Origin: Patescibacteria group bacterium
GTDB lineage: Bacteria; Patescibacteriota; Patescibacteriia; UBA2591; UBA6264
Direction: 5' to 3'
DNA length: 10,778 nucleotides
Assembly: GCA_018896315.1 (NCBI GenBank)
Contig: JAHIMV010000141.1
Location: 1-10,778, forward strand
The notes under the pieces: model-generated
Seen by the model: only the letters and a program-made list of their open reading frames with translations
Databases searched by the model: none
What the model was told of the DNA's origin: nothing
Part shown: positions 1 to 5,928 of the stretch, piece after piece
How the letters are laid out: every line of letters begins with the position of its first letter
How positions within the stretch are numbered: the first letter of the stretch is position 1
Program-made: the position numbers and the translations under genes

Positions 1-76
1 ACAAAAAAAATGTAAATATAATTTTAACAAAGATGTCCTATTATATCCGCCAATATAACAACTTAACCCAAACACT

Positions 77-112
<36 letters not shown>

Positions 113-151
113 GGGCTAGTCCAAAATTTAACAACAACTACGGATTTTATT

Positions 152-184
152 ATCCCTAATTTATAATTTTAGGGATGTTTTTTT
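152..184 (+). terminator. Rho-independent terminator
   Basis: An 8-bp stem, ATCCCTAA (152-159) with TTAGGGAT (169-176), has a 9-nt AT loop and is followed by G and seven T. This is a good intrinsic terminator for + strand transcription arriving from outside the window. It ends only 16 nt before the first start codon. Either the first gene has an almost leaderless transcript, or this is an attenuator inside its leader. Confidence 0.75.
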
Positions 185-200
185 ATTTAGATTTAAAAGT

Positions 201-389
201 ATGAAATTTATTAAAAAAATTATCAAATTTATTAATCGTTTAATTAAGTCTGTAGATAAATTTTTTAGAAAAGGGAAAAACCGAGAACAGCCCAATGAAC
301 CTAAAGAGAAAAAAGAGGACATATCCTCCGAAGCTTTAGCAAAGGAGGAAAAAAAGGAACAAGAACGTGGTAAGCCCTTTCCTTACTAA
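201..389 (+). CDS. Small cationic amphipathic protein, unrecognised
   Basis: A 62-residue protein of no family I recognise. Residues 1-26 alternate Lys/Arg with Ile/Phe/Leu (MKFIKKIIKFINRLIKSVDK), which would form a basic amphipathic helix able to lie on a membrane or hydrophobic surface. Residues 27-62 are Lys/Glu-rich and probably disordered, ending PFPY. There is no Shine-Dalgarno site, as for almost every gene here. It is the first gene after the terminator, and its stop is 159 nt before gvpA. A link to gas vesicles rests on position only. The strong bias of the first helix argues for a real gene, but its length leaves doubt. Confidence 0.5.
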   Translation: MKFIKKIIKFINRLIKSVDKFFRKGKNREQPNEPKEKKEDISSEALAKEEKKEQERGKPFPY

Positions 390-401
390 ATCAAATTCTT
401 A

Positions 402-462
402 AAGTTTGGATGAAAATATTACTCCTTTCAAACTTCAAGGTTCTTACGAAGTAAGGTTCTTA
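402..462. repeat. Hairpin and 16-nt-spaced direct repeat upstream of gvpA
   Basis: AAGTTTG (402-408) can pair with CAAACTT (429-435). Immediately after, AAGGTTCTTA occurs twice (437-446 and 453-462), separated by CGAAGT. No T-tract follows, so this is not a classic terminator. It fills the first half of the 159-nt gap before gvpA. Confidence 0.6.
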
Positions 463-487
463 TAAAGGTCGGAATAATTAAATAACT

Positions 488-534
488 CAACTTAGCAATG
501 TGGCAAAATATTGATTTGTTTAATTGTTAAGTTG
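488..534. repeat. Inverted repeat and 8-nt tandem repeat abutting gvpA
   Basis: CAACTTAGCAAT (488-499) pairs with ATTGTTAAGTTG (523-534) at 11 of 12 positions, the odd one being a G-U pair in RNA. The 3' side is built of 8-nt units (TTTAATTG, TTAAGTTG, TTAAATTG) running up to AATTTTATG, the gvpA start. The same design and almost the same last 18 nt precede the gvpL-like gene at 8738. Confidence 0.75.
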
Positions 535-548
535 TTAAATTGAATTTT

Positions 549-752
549 ATGGCTGTTGAAAAATCAATGGCTAGCTCAAGCTTGGTAGAAGTGATAGACC
601 GCATTCTTGACAAGGGTATTGTTATTGACGCATGGGTAAGAGTATCTTTAGTCGGTATTGAACTTTTAGCAATTGAAGCCAGAATTGTGATTGCTTCTGT
701 GGAAACTTGGTTAAAGTATGCAGAAGCTGTTGGTCTTACTGCCAAAGCATAG
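549..752 (+). CDS. gvpA: Gas vesicle structural protein GvpA
   Basis: GvpA is the small hydrophobic protein that polymerises into the ribs of the gas vesicle wall. The 67-residue product is full length for the family. After a short polar N-terminus (about 1-9) comes the diagnostic core: SLVEVIDRILDKGIVIDAWV (11-30), the first amphipathic helix and beta strand, then RVSLVGIELLAIEARIVIAS (31-50), the second strand and helix, then a short C-terminal helix ending AEAVGLTAKA. I chose ATG at 549; an in-frame TTG at 540 would add MNF but lies in the repetitive leader. The gene ends with two adjacent stops (TAG TAG) and is followed by a large hairpin. It is the only unmodified gvpA in the window and the anchor for naming the cluster. 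GvpB, a near-identical name for the same shell protein, cannot be excluded. Confidence 0.97.
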   Translation: MAVEKSMASSSLVEVIDRILDKGIVIDAWVRVSLVGIELLAIEARIVIASVETWLKYAEAVGLTAKA

Positions 753-775
753 TAGCTAGCTGAATCTAAAAAGGT

Positions 776-873
776 ATTTAGGGCGCCCTTTAGAAGTTTT
801 CAGAAGTCTTTCCTGTAAATTAAAAGCCTTCTGAAGAGAAAAAGTCTCAAAATATCTAAAGCGCGCTTTAAAT
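776..873 (+). promoter_or_regulatory. Long nested hairpin between gvpA and the next gene
   Basis: The outer arms are 776-793 (ATTTAGGGCGCCCTTTAG) and 856-873 (CTAAAGCGCGCTTTAAAT), complementary at 15 of 18 positions. They enclose an inner perfect 8-bp stem, TTCAGAAG (799-806) with CTTCTGAA (828-835). Each outer arm is also nearly self-palindromic (GGGCGCCC, AAAGCGCGCTTT). No T-run follows, so termination would be partial at best. The position after the most heavily needed structural gene suggests 3'-end protection or attenuation between gvpA and downstream genes; that function is inference. Confidence 0.65.
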
Positions 874-885
874 CATCCAAATATT

Positions 886-1389
886 ATGAACAACAATGGA
901 CGTCAACAAGTTAAAGATTTAGTAGAAAGTATCATAACCTCATATGATACAAGATTAAAAATAATTAAACAGATTATTAAAAATACTCATCAAACCCTTG
1001 AGGAGTTTAGAAAGAAGCGGGAGGGTTTATCTAAAAAGCTTCAGGATGTATTAGCTGGAGCCGAGAATTTACGAAGAAAAGATTTTGACATCATGATGGG
1101 TGAGGTCTTAGCAGTCCAGGCTGAGAAAGAGGATAATATAAAGGAAATGTTAGTTGGTTTTCAAAAAGAAGAGGAACAAATTGTTGAAAAATTAAAAAGC
1201 TTGTCCCAAAAGGAAAGTATAAGCATAAAAGATTTTAAGAAAACATTAGCTAGTATTAAAAATACTCAGGAAGTAAGAGAAAAAAATGTGAGTGAAAAAG
1301 TAACTTTAGAAATAGAAAAGATGCGGCAAGAAATCGGAGACATGTTAGCTGGTATTAAAAAAGAGCGAGAAAAGATGGGTATTATTTAA
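886..1389 (+). CDS. Helical repeat protein, GvpC-like candidate 1
   Basis: A 167-residue, highly charged, almost entirely helical protein with no signal peptide or membrane segment. Residues 55-72 contain a motif shared with the protein at 1809: LAGAENLRRKDFDIMM here, against LAKSENARMTDFRSMI there (L-A-x-x-E-N-x-R-x-x-D-F-x-x-M/I). A second, weaker copy starts near residue 107 (QKESISIKDFKKTLASI); its KDF is 50 residues after the first KDF. Spaced helical repeats beside gvpA and gvpN are what the outer strengthening protein GvpC looks like, although cyanobacterial GvpC uses 33-residue repeats. The function is therefore inferred from repeat architecture and position. A plain coiled-coil or phasin-like protein is the alternative. 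The ATG at 886 has no Shine-Dalgarno site. Confidence 0.75.
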   Translation: MNNNGRQQVKDLVESIITSYDTRLKIIKQIIKNTHQTLEEFRKKREGLSKKLQDVLAGAENLRRKDFDIMMGEVLAVQAEKEDNIKEMLVGFQKEEEQIVEKLKSLSQKESISIKDFKKTLASIKNTQEVREKNVSEKVTLEIEKMRQEIGDMLAGIKKEREKMGII

Positions 1390-1409
1390 AAAAATTAAAA
1401 ATAATTTAT

Positions 1410-1727
1410 ATGGCAAAAGGATTTATTAAAATTAAATGCGGATATTGTCAGGGCAGTGGCAAGGATCCGTTTGAGACCCCCTCAAAGCTTTCTAATTGCC
1501 AGGTTTGCCAGGGCAGAGGAGAAGTACTAGTTAAGCAACCATATGAAACATGCTCTGCTTGCAAAGGCAATGGCAGGGCTTTTCATCAACGTTTAACCTG
1601 CAGTGTTTGTAATGGACGAGGAGTAGTACCAAAAATTTCAGGAAGAGAAAGAAAAGATGGAGAAGATATTACTGGTCTTCCTAAAATTACTGCCTACGGA
1701 CTTAAAGAGTACAAAGCAAAAAAATAA
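1410..1727 (+). CDS. Orphan DnaJ-type zinc-finger protein
   Basis: A 105-residue protein consisting mainly of the cysteine-rich domain of type I Hsp40 (DnaJ). Four CxxCxGxG motifs are visible: CGYCQGSG (10-17), CQVCQGRG (30-37), CSACKGNG (48-55) and CSVCNGRG (64-71). In DnaJ these bind two zinc ions and help hold unfolded clients. There is no J domain and no C-terminal substrate domain. Residues 75-105 are a basic tail. The gene sits 20 nt after the first repeat protein. A J domain without a zinc finger occurs in the same cluster, on the GvpF/L protein at 4843, so the two may supply complementary Hsp40 parts. That pairing is inference; the zinc-binding fold itself is well supported. Confidence 0.85.
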   Translation: MAKGFIKIKCGYCQGSGKDPFETPSKLSNCQVCQGRGEVLVKQPYETCSACKGNGRAFHQRLTCSVCNGRGVVPKISGRERKDGEDITGLPKITAYGLKEYKAKK

Positions 1728-1808
1728 TAAAACTCCCTATAAGTTTATAAAAAAATGGGAATTAAAGGTCATTTAACTAATAATTAATTATCTTAACCAA
1801 TTAAATAT

Positions 1809-2384
1809 ATGTCTTACGCAGATGAAATGAAAAATTTAGTAGGAGATATCAAATCCTCTCACCGAGATAGAACAGCTGACGTTAAAAATCTTTTTTCAGA
1901 AACACAGGAACTTTTAGAAGCCGACAGAAAAGAACTTCAAGAAATGGCCAAGGAGTTAAAGGACTTTTTGGCTAAAAGTGAAAATGCAAGAATGACAGAT
2001 TTTCGATCCATGATAAAGGGTATTCAGGATAGAGTAGAAGAGATTGAAGCCGACTCTCGAAAACTACTGGCTCAGTTTGATAAAGAAATGGCCGAAATGA
2101 GTAAAGATCTTAAAGCGTTCCTGGCCAAAGGTGAGAACGAGCGGATGGCTGATTTCAGAGTTATGGCAAAGGATATTCAGGCCAGAATTACCGAAATTTT
2201 CCGTGACACAAAAGGGTTACTGGGCGAGTATAAAGAAGAACGAAAAAGAGCGGCTGGTTATTGGGCATCCTTGGGAGGTAAAATCAAGGAAGATGAACAA
2301 GCTATTTCTACAGCAGCAAAACCTGCAGCAAAACCAAAACCAAAAGCGAAAAAGAGAGCACCAAGCAAAAAGAAAAAGAAATAA
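1809..2384 (+). CDS. Helical repeat protein with basic tail, GvpC-like candidate 2
   Basis: A 191-residue helical protein with two clear repeats 51 residues apart: residues 42-91, containing FLAKSENARMTDFRSMIKGI, and 93-142, containing FLAKGENERMADFRVMAKDI. A degenerate half repeat occupies about 14-40. Each repeat ends in a helix of the form RxxEI...LLxxF/Y. Residues 168-191 are an Ala/Pro/Lys tail ending in five lysines, which could bind acidic surfaces or nucleic acid. The repeat core matches the protein at 886, so the two are probably paralogues. Tandem helical repeats next to gvpA and gvpN fit a GvpC role, coating ribs and stiffening the vesicle, but the period is longer than the 33 residues of cyanobacterial GvpC. 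The 81-nt gap before it holds no strong signal. Confidence 0.8.
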   Translation: MSYADEMKNLVGDIKSSHRDRTADVKNLFSETQELLEADRKELQEMAKELKDFLAKSENARMTDFRSMIKGIQDRVEEIEADSRKLLAQFDKEMAEMSKDLKAFLAKGENERMADFRVMAKDIQARITEIFRDTKGLLGEYKEERKRAAGYWASLGGKIKEDEQAISTAAKPAAKPKPKAKKRAPSKKKKK

Positions 2385-2396
2385 CGCGATACCAAT

Positions 2397-2528
2397 CTAC
2401 GAATGCGTACGAATGATACGAATTTGTAGTCAGTTCAGATTTAATTTCCGCTGGCCTTTCTACTTATTCCTGTGTTCGTATATTCGTAACCGAAATTCAT
2501 AGATTCGTAATTCGTAGTTGAATTTCGG
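2397..2528. repeat. ACGAAT-type inverted repeats before gvpN
   Basis: The 5' arm (2397-2429) repeats ACGAAT at 7-9-nt intervals and the 3' arm (2475-2517) repeats TTCGTA. Examples of matching pieces are CTACGAAT (2397-2404) with ATTCGTAG (2510-2517), and ATACGAA (2416-2422) with TTCGTAT (2475-2481). A second, perfect 10-bp hairpin, CCGAAATTCA (2490-2499) with TGAATTTCGG (2519-2528), overlaps the 3' arm. AAAGGTCGAAGA follows. The 214-nt gap from 2385 to 2598 holds no gene. Confidence 0.75.
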
Positions 2529-2598
2529 AAAGGTCGAAGAAAATAACCATCAATTGTTAGCGCTACACAGTTACCGTTAACTATTAATTGTTAAACAT

Positions 2599-3531
2599 AT
2601 GCCTTATTTATCTTTAGAAGAAGAACAAGCTATTATTGAACCCCGCCCAATGGCTGGTTTTGTAGAGACACCATTTGTTAAAAGGTTATGCGATCGAGCC
2701 CTTGATTATATTAATGCCGGTTTCCCTGTTCATTTAAGAGGAGCTACTGGAACAGGTAAAACCACCTTAGCATTACATCTGGCGCATAAAATTGGTCGAC
2801 CAGCAGTACTTATTCATGGAGACGAAGAATATTCTACTTCTGATTTAATCGGAGGAGAGCATGGCTATCGCTACAAGTATCTTAGAGACAATTTTATCTC
2901 CAGTGTATTAAAAAAGGAAGAAACCATGCATAAATCATGGTCAGATAATCGTTTGACTATCGCTTGTAAATATGGATTCACTTTAATATATGATGAATTT
3001 ACCCGTTCCAGGCCTGAGGCAAATAATACGCTCCTTTCTATTCTTCAGGAAGGAGTTTTAGATTTACCAATAGCGAGAAATAGCGAAGATGCATCTTATT
3101 ATCTTAAGGTTCACCCTCAATTCACAGCTATTTTTTCATCTAACCCAGAAGAATATGCTGGCACACAAAGAGCTCAGGATGCTTTGCGCGACAGAATGAT
3201 CACTCTGGATTTAACCCATTTTGATCGTCCTACCGAGATTATGATAACCATGTCTAAATCAGGCATTTCTAAGCGTGAAGCTCAGAAAATTGTTGATCTT
3301 GTAAGAGCATTAAGAGAATCAGGTAAGTGTGAGTTTTCTCCAACGATTCGCGCCTGTATTATGCTGGCTAAATCTCTTAAAAGCAATGATACAAAAGTGT
3401 CACGTAAAGATCCTGTTTTTAATGAAATGGCCCAGGATATTCTGGCTTCAGCCACCAGCAGGTTGGGATCAAAAAATTATCATCAAAAGACAAGGAATTT
3501 AGTCGGGGAATTAATCAAAAAGTATTGTTAG
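2599..3531 (+). CDS. gvpN: Gas vesicle AAA+ ATPase GvpN
   Basis: GvpN is a MoxR-type AAA+ ATPase needed for gas vesicles to grow to normal size. The 310-residue product is normal in length. Walker A is GATGTGKTT (48-56), Walker B is TLIYDEF (128-134, with D132 and E133), sensor 1 is around FSSNPEEYAG (179-188), and arginines in LRDRM (196-200) are likely arginine-finger positions. The stretch HGDEEYSTSDLIGG (73-86) and the RSRPEANNTLLSILQEGVL region are typical of GvpN within the MoxR group. All catalytic residues appear intact. The start ATG follows an AT-rich leader without a Shine-Dalgarno site. The neighbours are the GvpC-like proteins upstream and two small accessory genes downstream. 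A generic MoxR protein is unlikely in this context. Confidence 0.95.
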   Translation: MPYLSLEEEQAIIEPRPMAGFVETPFVKRLCDRALDYINAGFPVHLRGATGTGKTTLALHLAHKIGRPAVLIHGDEEYSTSDLIGGEHGYRYKYLRDNFISSVLKKEETMHKSWSDNRLTIACKYGFTLIYDEFTRSRPEANNTLLSILQEGVLDLPIARNSEDASYYLKVHPQFTAIFSSNPEEYAGTQRAQDALRDRMITLDLTHFDRPTEIMITMSKSGISKREAQKIVDLVRALRESGKCEFSPTIRACIMLAKSLKSNDTKVSRKDPVFNEMAQDILASATSRLGSKNYHQKTRNLVGELIKKYC

Positions 3532-3571
3532 GTTGATTAATTCTATCTTATTATTATTAATTTAAGTATAT

Positions 3572-3877
3572 ATGTCTAAGTTAAGCAGTAGTCTTCCTGG
3601 TGTCCATGATGTGAGTAGTTTAGAAACGATTGGCAGACGCTCTATTCCTCATTCTGCTAAATCTGCTTTTTTATCCTTATTTATGCATCAGAATCGCAAA
3701 GATGGATTAATTACGGAAAAGCAAAGATTAGAGAAAAAAAGAAAACAAATTGATCAAAAATTGGCAGTAATTAAAAAAGAAATGAATAGATTGTTCCAAA
3801 TAGCCCAGAAACAGGAAAAAAACAATCCAGAACCAGTTCAAAAAAATAAAGCCGGGAAGACGGTTATATCTTATTAG
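3572..3877 (+). CDS. Unrecognised coiled-coil protein
   Basis: A 101-residue protein whose family I do not recognise. Residues 1-45 are polar with a distinctive ETIGRRSIPHSAKSAFLSLF segment. Residues 48-83 form a strongly charged coiled coil (LITEKQRLEKKRKQIDQKLA onward). The tail is Asn/Pro/Lys-rich and ends KTVISY. There is no membrane segment or signal peptide. It lies between gvpN and the winged-helix gene, 40 nt after the former and 14 nt before the latter. Those short gaps suggest one transcript and a role in vesicle assembly, by position only. Confidence 0.75.
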   Translation: MSKLSSSLPGVHDVSSLETIGRRSIPHSAKSAFLSLFMHQNRKDGLITEKQRLEKKRKQIDQKLAVIKKEMNRLFQIAQKQEKNNPEPVQKNKAGKTVISY

Positions 3878-3891
3878 TTAATCTCAAAACC

Positions 3892-4197
3892 ATGACAGGA
3901 ACCGAACAACAAGTTTTGGAAGTTATTTGGGATTGGGGAGGAGAGGCAGGACTTGATACAATAGCCAGGGAGGCAAAAATTAGCATTAATTATACCCGGC
4001 TTATTTGTAACAGTCTTGCAAGGCACGACTATATAGATTTTTTACATTCAAATTTTGCTAAGCTAAAGGATAAAGGGAAGATAGAAGCAGCCAGGAGGAA
4101 AGTAAATACTTCTCCAAAAAAAATTATTGTTTCTGAAACACAGGTTGTAGATGCATCATATGGAAACAAAAATAAAAAATTAATTATTGGCTACTAA
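3892..4197 (+). CDS. Winged-helix DNA-binding protein, possible cluster regulator
   Basis: A 101-residue protein. Residues 1-65 read as a winged helix-turn-helix: helix 1 TEQQVLEVIWDWGG, helix 2 LDTIAREAKI, recognition helix INYTRLICNSLARHDYI, then a short wing and FAKLKDKGKIEAARR. The pattern resembles MarR or FaeA-like folds, but I cannot assign a subfamily. Residues 70-101 are a Lys/Ser-rich tail ending KKLIIGY, similar in form to the KTVISY end of the preceding protein. It sits inside the gvp operon, immediately before the 284-nt structured leader at 4198-4481, so local regulation of the cluster is plausible. DNA targets are unknown. Confidence 0.75.
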   Translation: MTGTEQQVLEVIWDWGGEAGLDTIAREAKISINYTRLICNSLARHDYIDFLHSNFAKLKDKGKIEAARRKVNTSPKKIIVSETQVVDASYGNKNKKLIIGY

Positions 4198-4354
4198 AAT
4201 CGCGAATTCAATAAATCGCGAATTTGCACGCCGGCTAAAGGCTGGTCTCTGCCAAAGGACGGACACGGCGCCTCCGGCGGAAATTTCACGAATCACACTA
4301 AGCGTGACGAATAAATATTAGTAAGATTAGTGGTAGATTCATGTTGATTCGTGA
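4198..4354. repeat. Direct and inverted repeats in the long gap after the winged-helix gene
   Basis: AATCGCGAATT occurs twice (4198-4208 and 4214-4224), followed by GC-rich, partly self-complementary DNA (about 4230-4280, with CCGGC and GGCGCC pieces). Then TCACGAATCA (4286-4295) pairs perfectly with TGATTCGTGA (4345-4354). The 284-nt gap from 4198 to 4481 holds no gene. AAAAGGTCGAAA follows directly at 4357-4368. Confidence 0.7.
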
Positions 4355-4367
4355 TTAAAAGGTCGAA

Positions 4368-4454
4368 ATTAACCCTTCGGCAAAGTTCAGGGTTAATGCT
4401 GAGCTAAGCCGAAGCATTAAAGAATAAAATCCCTGAACTCCCGTCAAGGCGGGA
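4368..4454 (+). promoter_or_regulatory. Leader with mutually exclusive hairpins
   Basis: Hairpin I pairs ATTAACCCT (4368-4376) with AGGGTTAAT (4389-4397), 9 bp perfect. Competing hairpin II pairs AGTTCAGGG (4384-4392) with CCCTGAACT (4431-4439) and, inside it, TTAATGCT (4393-4400) with AGCATTAA (4413-4420). TTCGGC (4376-4381) can also pair with GCCGAA (4408-4413). The segment 4389-4397 belongs to both I and II, so only one can form at a time. A further 5-bp stem, TCCCG/CGGGA (4439-4454), lies 27 nt before the next start codon. The layout resembles an RNA switch, but no known riboswitch class is recognised. Palindromic repeat insertion is the alternative. Confidence 0.5.
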
Positions 4455-4481
4455 TGGTGCGGGGGAAAATGAATTAAAAAT

Positions 4482-4802
4482 ATGTCAGAAATTATTGCTT
4501 TATTTGGAACTTTACAAATGCAAATCATCGTAATTATGATAGGAGTCGATGTTGTTTTGGGAATTATCGCTGCTATCGTTAGGAAAGATTTTCTCTTTAG
4601 GAAACTAGCTAACTTTATGAAAGGACCGATTTTGGCTTATGTTTTAGGTTTTGCAGTGGTTAAAATGGTAGGACAAGCTTTACCCAAGTTAGCTTATATT
4701 GTGCCAGTAGTATTTGTTTTAATCGTAATTGCCCTTTTAGCTTCAATCCTTAGAAATTTAGGAAAGATTGGATTGCCTTTGCCGAGTGTTTTAAAGAAAT
4801 AA
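4482..4802 (+). CDS. Small holin-like integral membrane protein
   Basis: A 106-residue, very hydrophobic protein with about three membrane segments: residues 12-33 (MQIIVIMIGVDVVLGIIAAI region), 47-65 (GPILAYVLGFAVVKMVG region) and 69-91 (LAYIVPVVFVLIVIALLASI). A basic loop, RKDFLFRKLANFMKG, lies between the first two. The D-V-V-L-G-I start followed by a Lys-rich loop is reminiscent of phage-type holins, but this rests on pattern alone. There is no phage gene nearby, so a phage origin is not implied. It is preceded by the structured leader and followed 40 nt later by the GvpF/L-J gene. Its role in a gas vesicle cluster is unknown. Confidence 0.75.
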   Translation: MSEIIALFGTLQMQIIVIMIGVDVVLGIIAAIVRKDFLFRKLANFMKGPILAYVLGFAVVKMVGQALPKLAYIVPVVFVLIVIALLASILRNLGKIGLPLPSVLKK

Positions 4803-4842
4803 AAAAGCAGATAGTTGACCTCGGGCTAATCACCGAACAGGT

Positions 4843-5922
4843 ATGGATGAAAAAGGAAAATATATTTATTGCATAATTAATGCAAATAGAGACTACAACC
4901 CACCCGCCACCCTCCCGTTTGCCGAAAGCAAACGGGCTTCTAAGAGCTTTGGGTATATTGGAATAAACAATCGAGAAGTTAAACTCGTTCCTTGCAAAGA
5001 TATAGCGGCAGTAGTTTCCAACACCCCAATTATTAACTTTGATCGTTTAAATAAAGAGGAATTAACAAAATATGTTGTTATCCACCAAAAAGTGAATGAG
5101 GTGGTAACGGGAGAATACGATGTGGTTCCGATGACTTTTGGGATTATTGCACCTAACCTTAATGAAGTACTGCGTATTTTAGAAAAAGCCTATCTTCAAT
5201 TCAAAACGGCTTTGAGAAATACAGCCGGCAAAACAGAATTTGCGGTTCAAGTATGGTGGGACCCTAAAAAACTTCTTGAAGAATTAGCTAACACGAATCC
5301 AGAAATCCAGAGATTAAAACAGGAGATGTCTTTAAGGGGAAGTATCTTAGGGATGCCAATTAAATTGAAGGTAGGAAAATTGATAGCCCAAAAAATAGAA
5401 ACCCAAAGACAAGCTTATATCAAAGATATCCAGTCCAGCTTAAGAAATTTGGCTTATGATTTTACCCTCAATAAACTGATTGATGAGAATATGATAGCTA
5501 ACCTCTCTTTCTTAATAGAAAAAGCCAAAGAACCCGAGCTTGATAGAATGATGCAGGAACTTGGAAAAAAATATGAAGGAAAATTAAGATTCAAGTACAT
5601 TGGCCCAATGCCTCCTTACAGTTTTGTAAATATTAATTTGAGTATTGATAATTTTAGATTGGTTGATGAAACAAGGAGACTATTAGGACTAGATAAAGAA
5701 GCTACTTTCAATGAGGTTCAGAAAGCTTATCATACGCTTGCCCATCAATATCATCCTGATAAAGGAGGAGACAAGAAGAAGATGAAAGAAATAAACCAAG
5801 CCTATAGTATTTTGAAAAGTTACTGTCAAAGCTCTGCTGAACTTACTGGAAGAGAGTTTGACCCTAATCAAAAATATTCTTTTAGAGAAAACGACATTAA
5901 AAAATCAATATTAATCCACTAA
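4843..5922 (+). CDS. GvpF/L family protein fused to a C-terminal J domain
   Basis: A 359-residue two-part protein. Residues 1-268 are a full GvpF/L protein: N-terminal KYIYCII (6-12), central PMTFGII (96-102) and the family's terminal signature KYIGPMPPYSFV (251-262). Residues 273-328 are a J domain with helix II VQKAYHTLAHQY, the essential HPD (304-306) followed by KGG, and helix III KKMKEINQAYSILKSY. The last 30 residues are polar. J domains stimulate the ATPase of DnaK/Hsp70. GvpF/L proteins bind GvpA and act in vesicle nucleation or assembly. The fusion suggests that GvpA-loaded GvpF/L recruits DnaK (inference). Frame and sequence are continuous, so this is a true fusion and not two genes. 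Residues 24-32 are encoded by a palindrome at 4914-4936. The next gene starts 6 nt after the stop. Confidence 0.93.
   Translation: MDEKGKYIYCIINANRDYNPPATLPFAESKRASKSFGYIGINNREVKLVPCKDIAAVVSNTPIINFDRLNKEELTKYVVIHQKVNEVVTGEYDVVPMTFGIIAPNLNEVLRILEKAYLQFKTALRNTAGKTEFAVQVWWDPKKLLEELANTNPEIQRLKQEMSLRGSILGMPIKLKVGKLIAQKIETQRQAYIKDIQSSLRNLAYDFTLNKLIDENMIANLSFLIEKAKEPELDRMMQELGKKYEGKLRFKYIGPMPPYSFVNINLSIDNFRLVDETRRLLGLDKEATFNEVQKAYHTLAHQYHPDKGGDKKKMKEINQAYSILKSYCQSSAELTGREFDPNQKYSFRENDIKKSILIH
4914..4936. repeat. Palindrome inside the GvpF/L-J coding region
   Basis: CCCGTTTGC (4914-4922) and GCAAACGGG (4928-4936) form a perfect 9-bp stem with a CGAAA loop, within the codons for residues 24-32. The other two GvpF/L proteins are shorter in this loop after the first strand, which suggests insertion of a small palindromic element without breaking the frame. 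Confidence 0.7.
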
Positions 5923-5928
5923 ACTAAT

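Noticed and set aside
500..516. Sigma-54-like promoter TGGCAAAATATTGAT before gvpA
   Set aside because: The GG-to-GC spacing is one base short and the -12 element reads TTGAT, not TTGC. Sigma-54 sites tolerate little spacing change.
511..540. Sigma-70-like pair TTGATT / TTAAAT with an 18-nt spacer before gvpA
   Set aside because: Only four of six matches in each box, in AT-rich repetitive DNA; transcription would start almost at the ATG. Not distinguishable from chance.
527..745. Reverse-strand open frame opposite gvpA
   Set aside because: It is the antisense of a confidently identified gvpA. The other reverse-strand frames likewise lie opposite confident genes and show no recognisable domain.
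1735..1766. Terminator candidate TCCC / GGGA after the zinc-finger gene
   Set aside because: Only a 4-bp GC stem with a long AT loop and no T-run after it.
2131..2502. Open frame overlapping the second GvpC-like gene
   Set aside because: It is an out-of-frame shadow; the overlapping frame has clear internal repeats and low-complexity coding features, and this one resembles no protein family.
4482..4802. Prophage remnant indicated by the holin-like protein
   Set aside because: No other phage gene is present and the gene is embedded in a co-directional gvp cluster.
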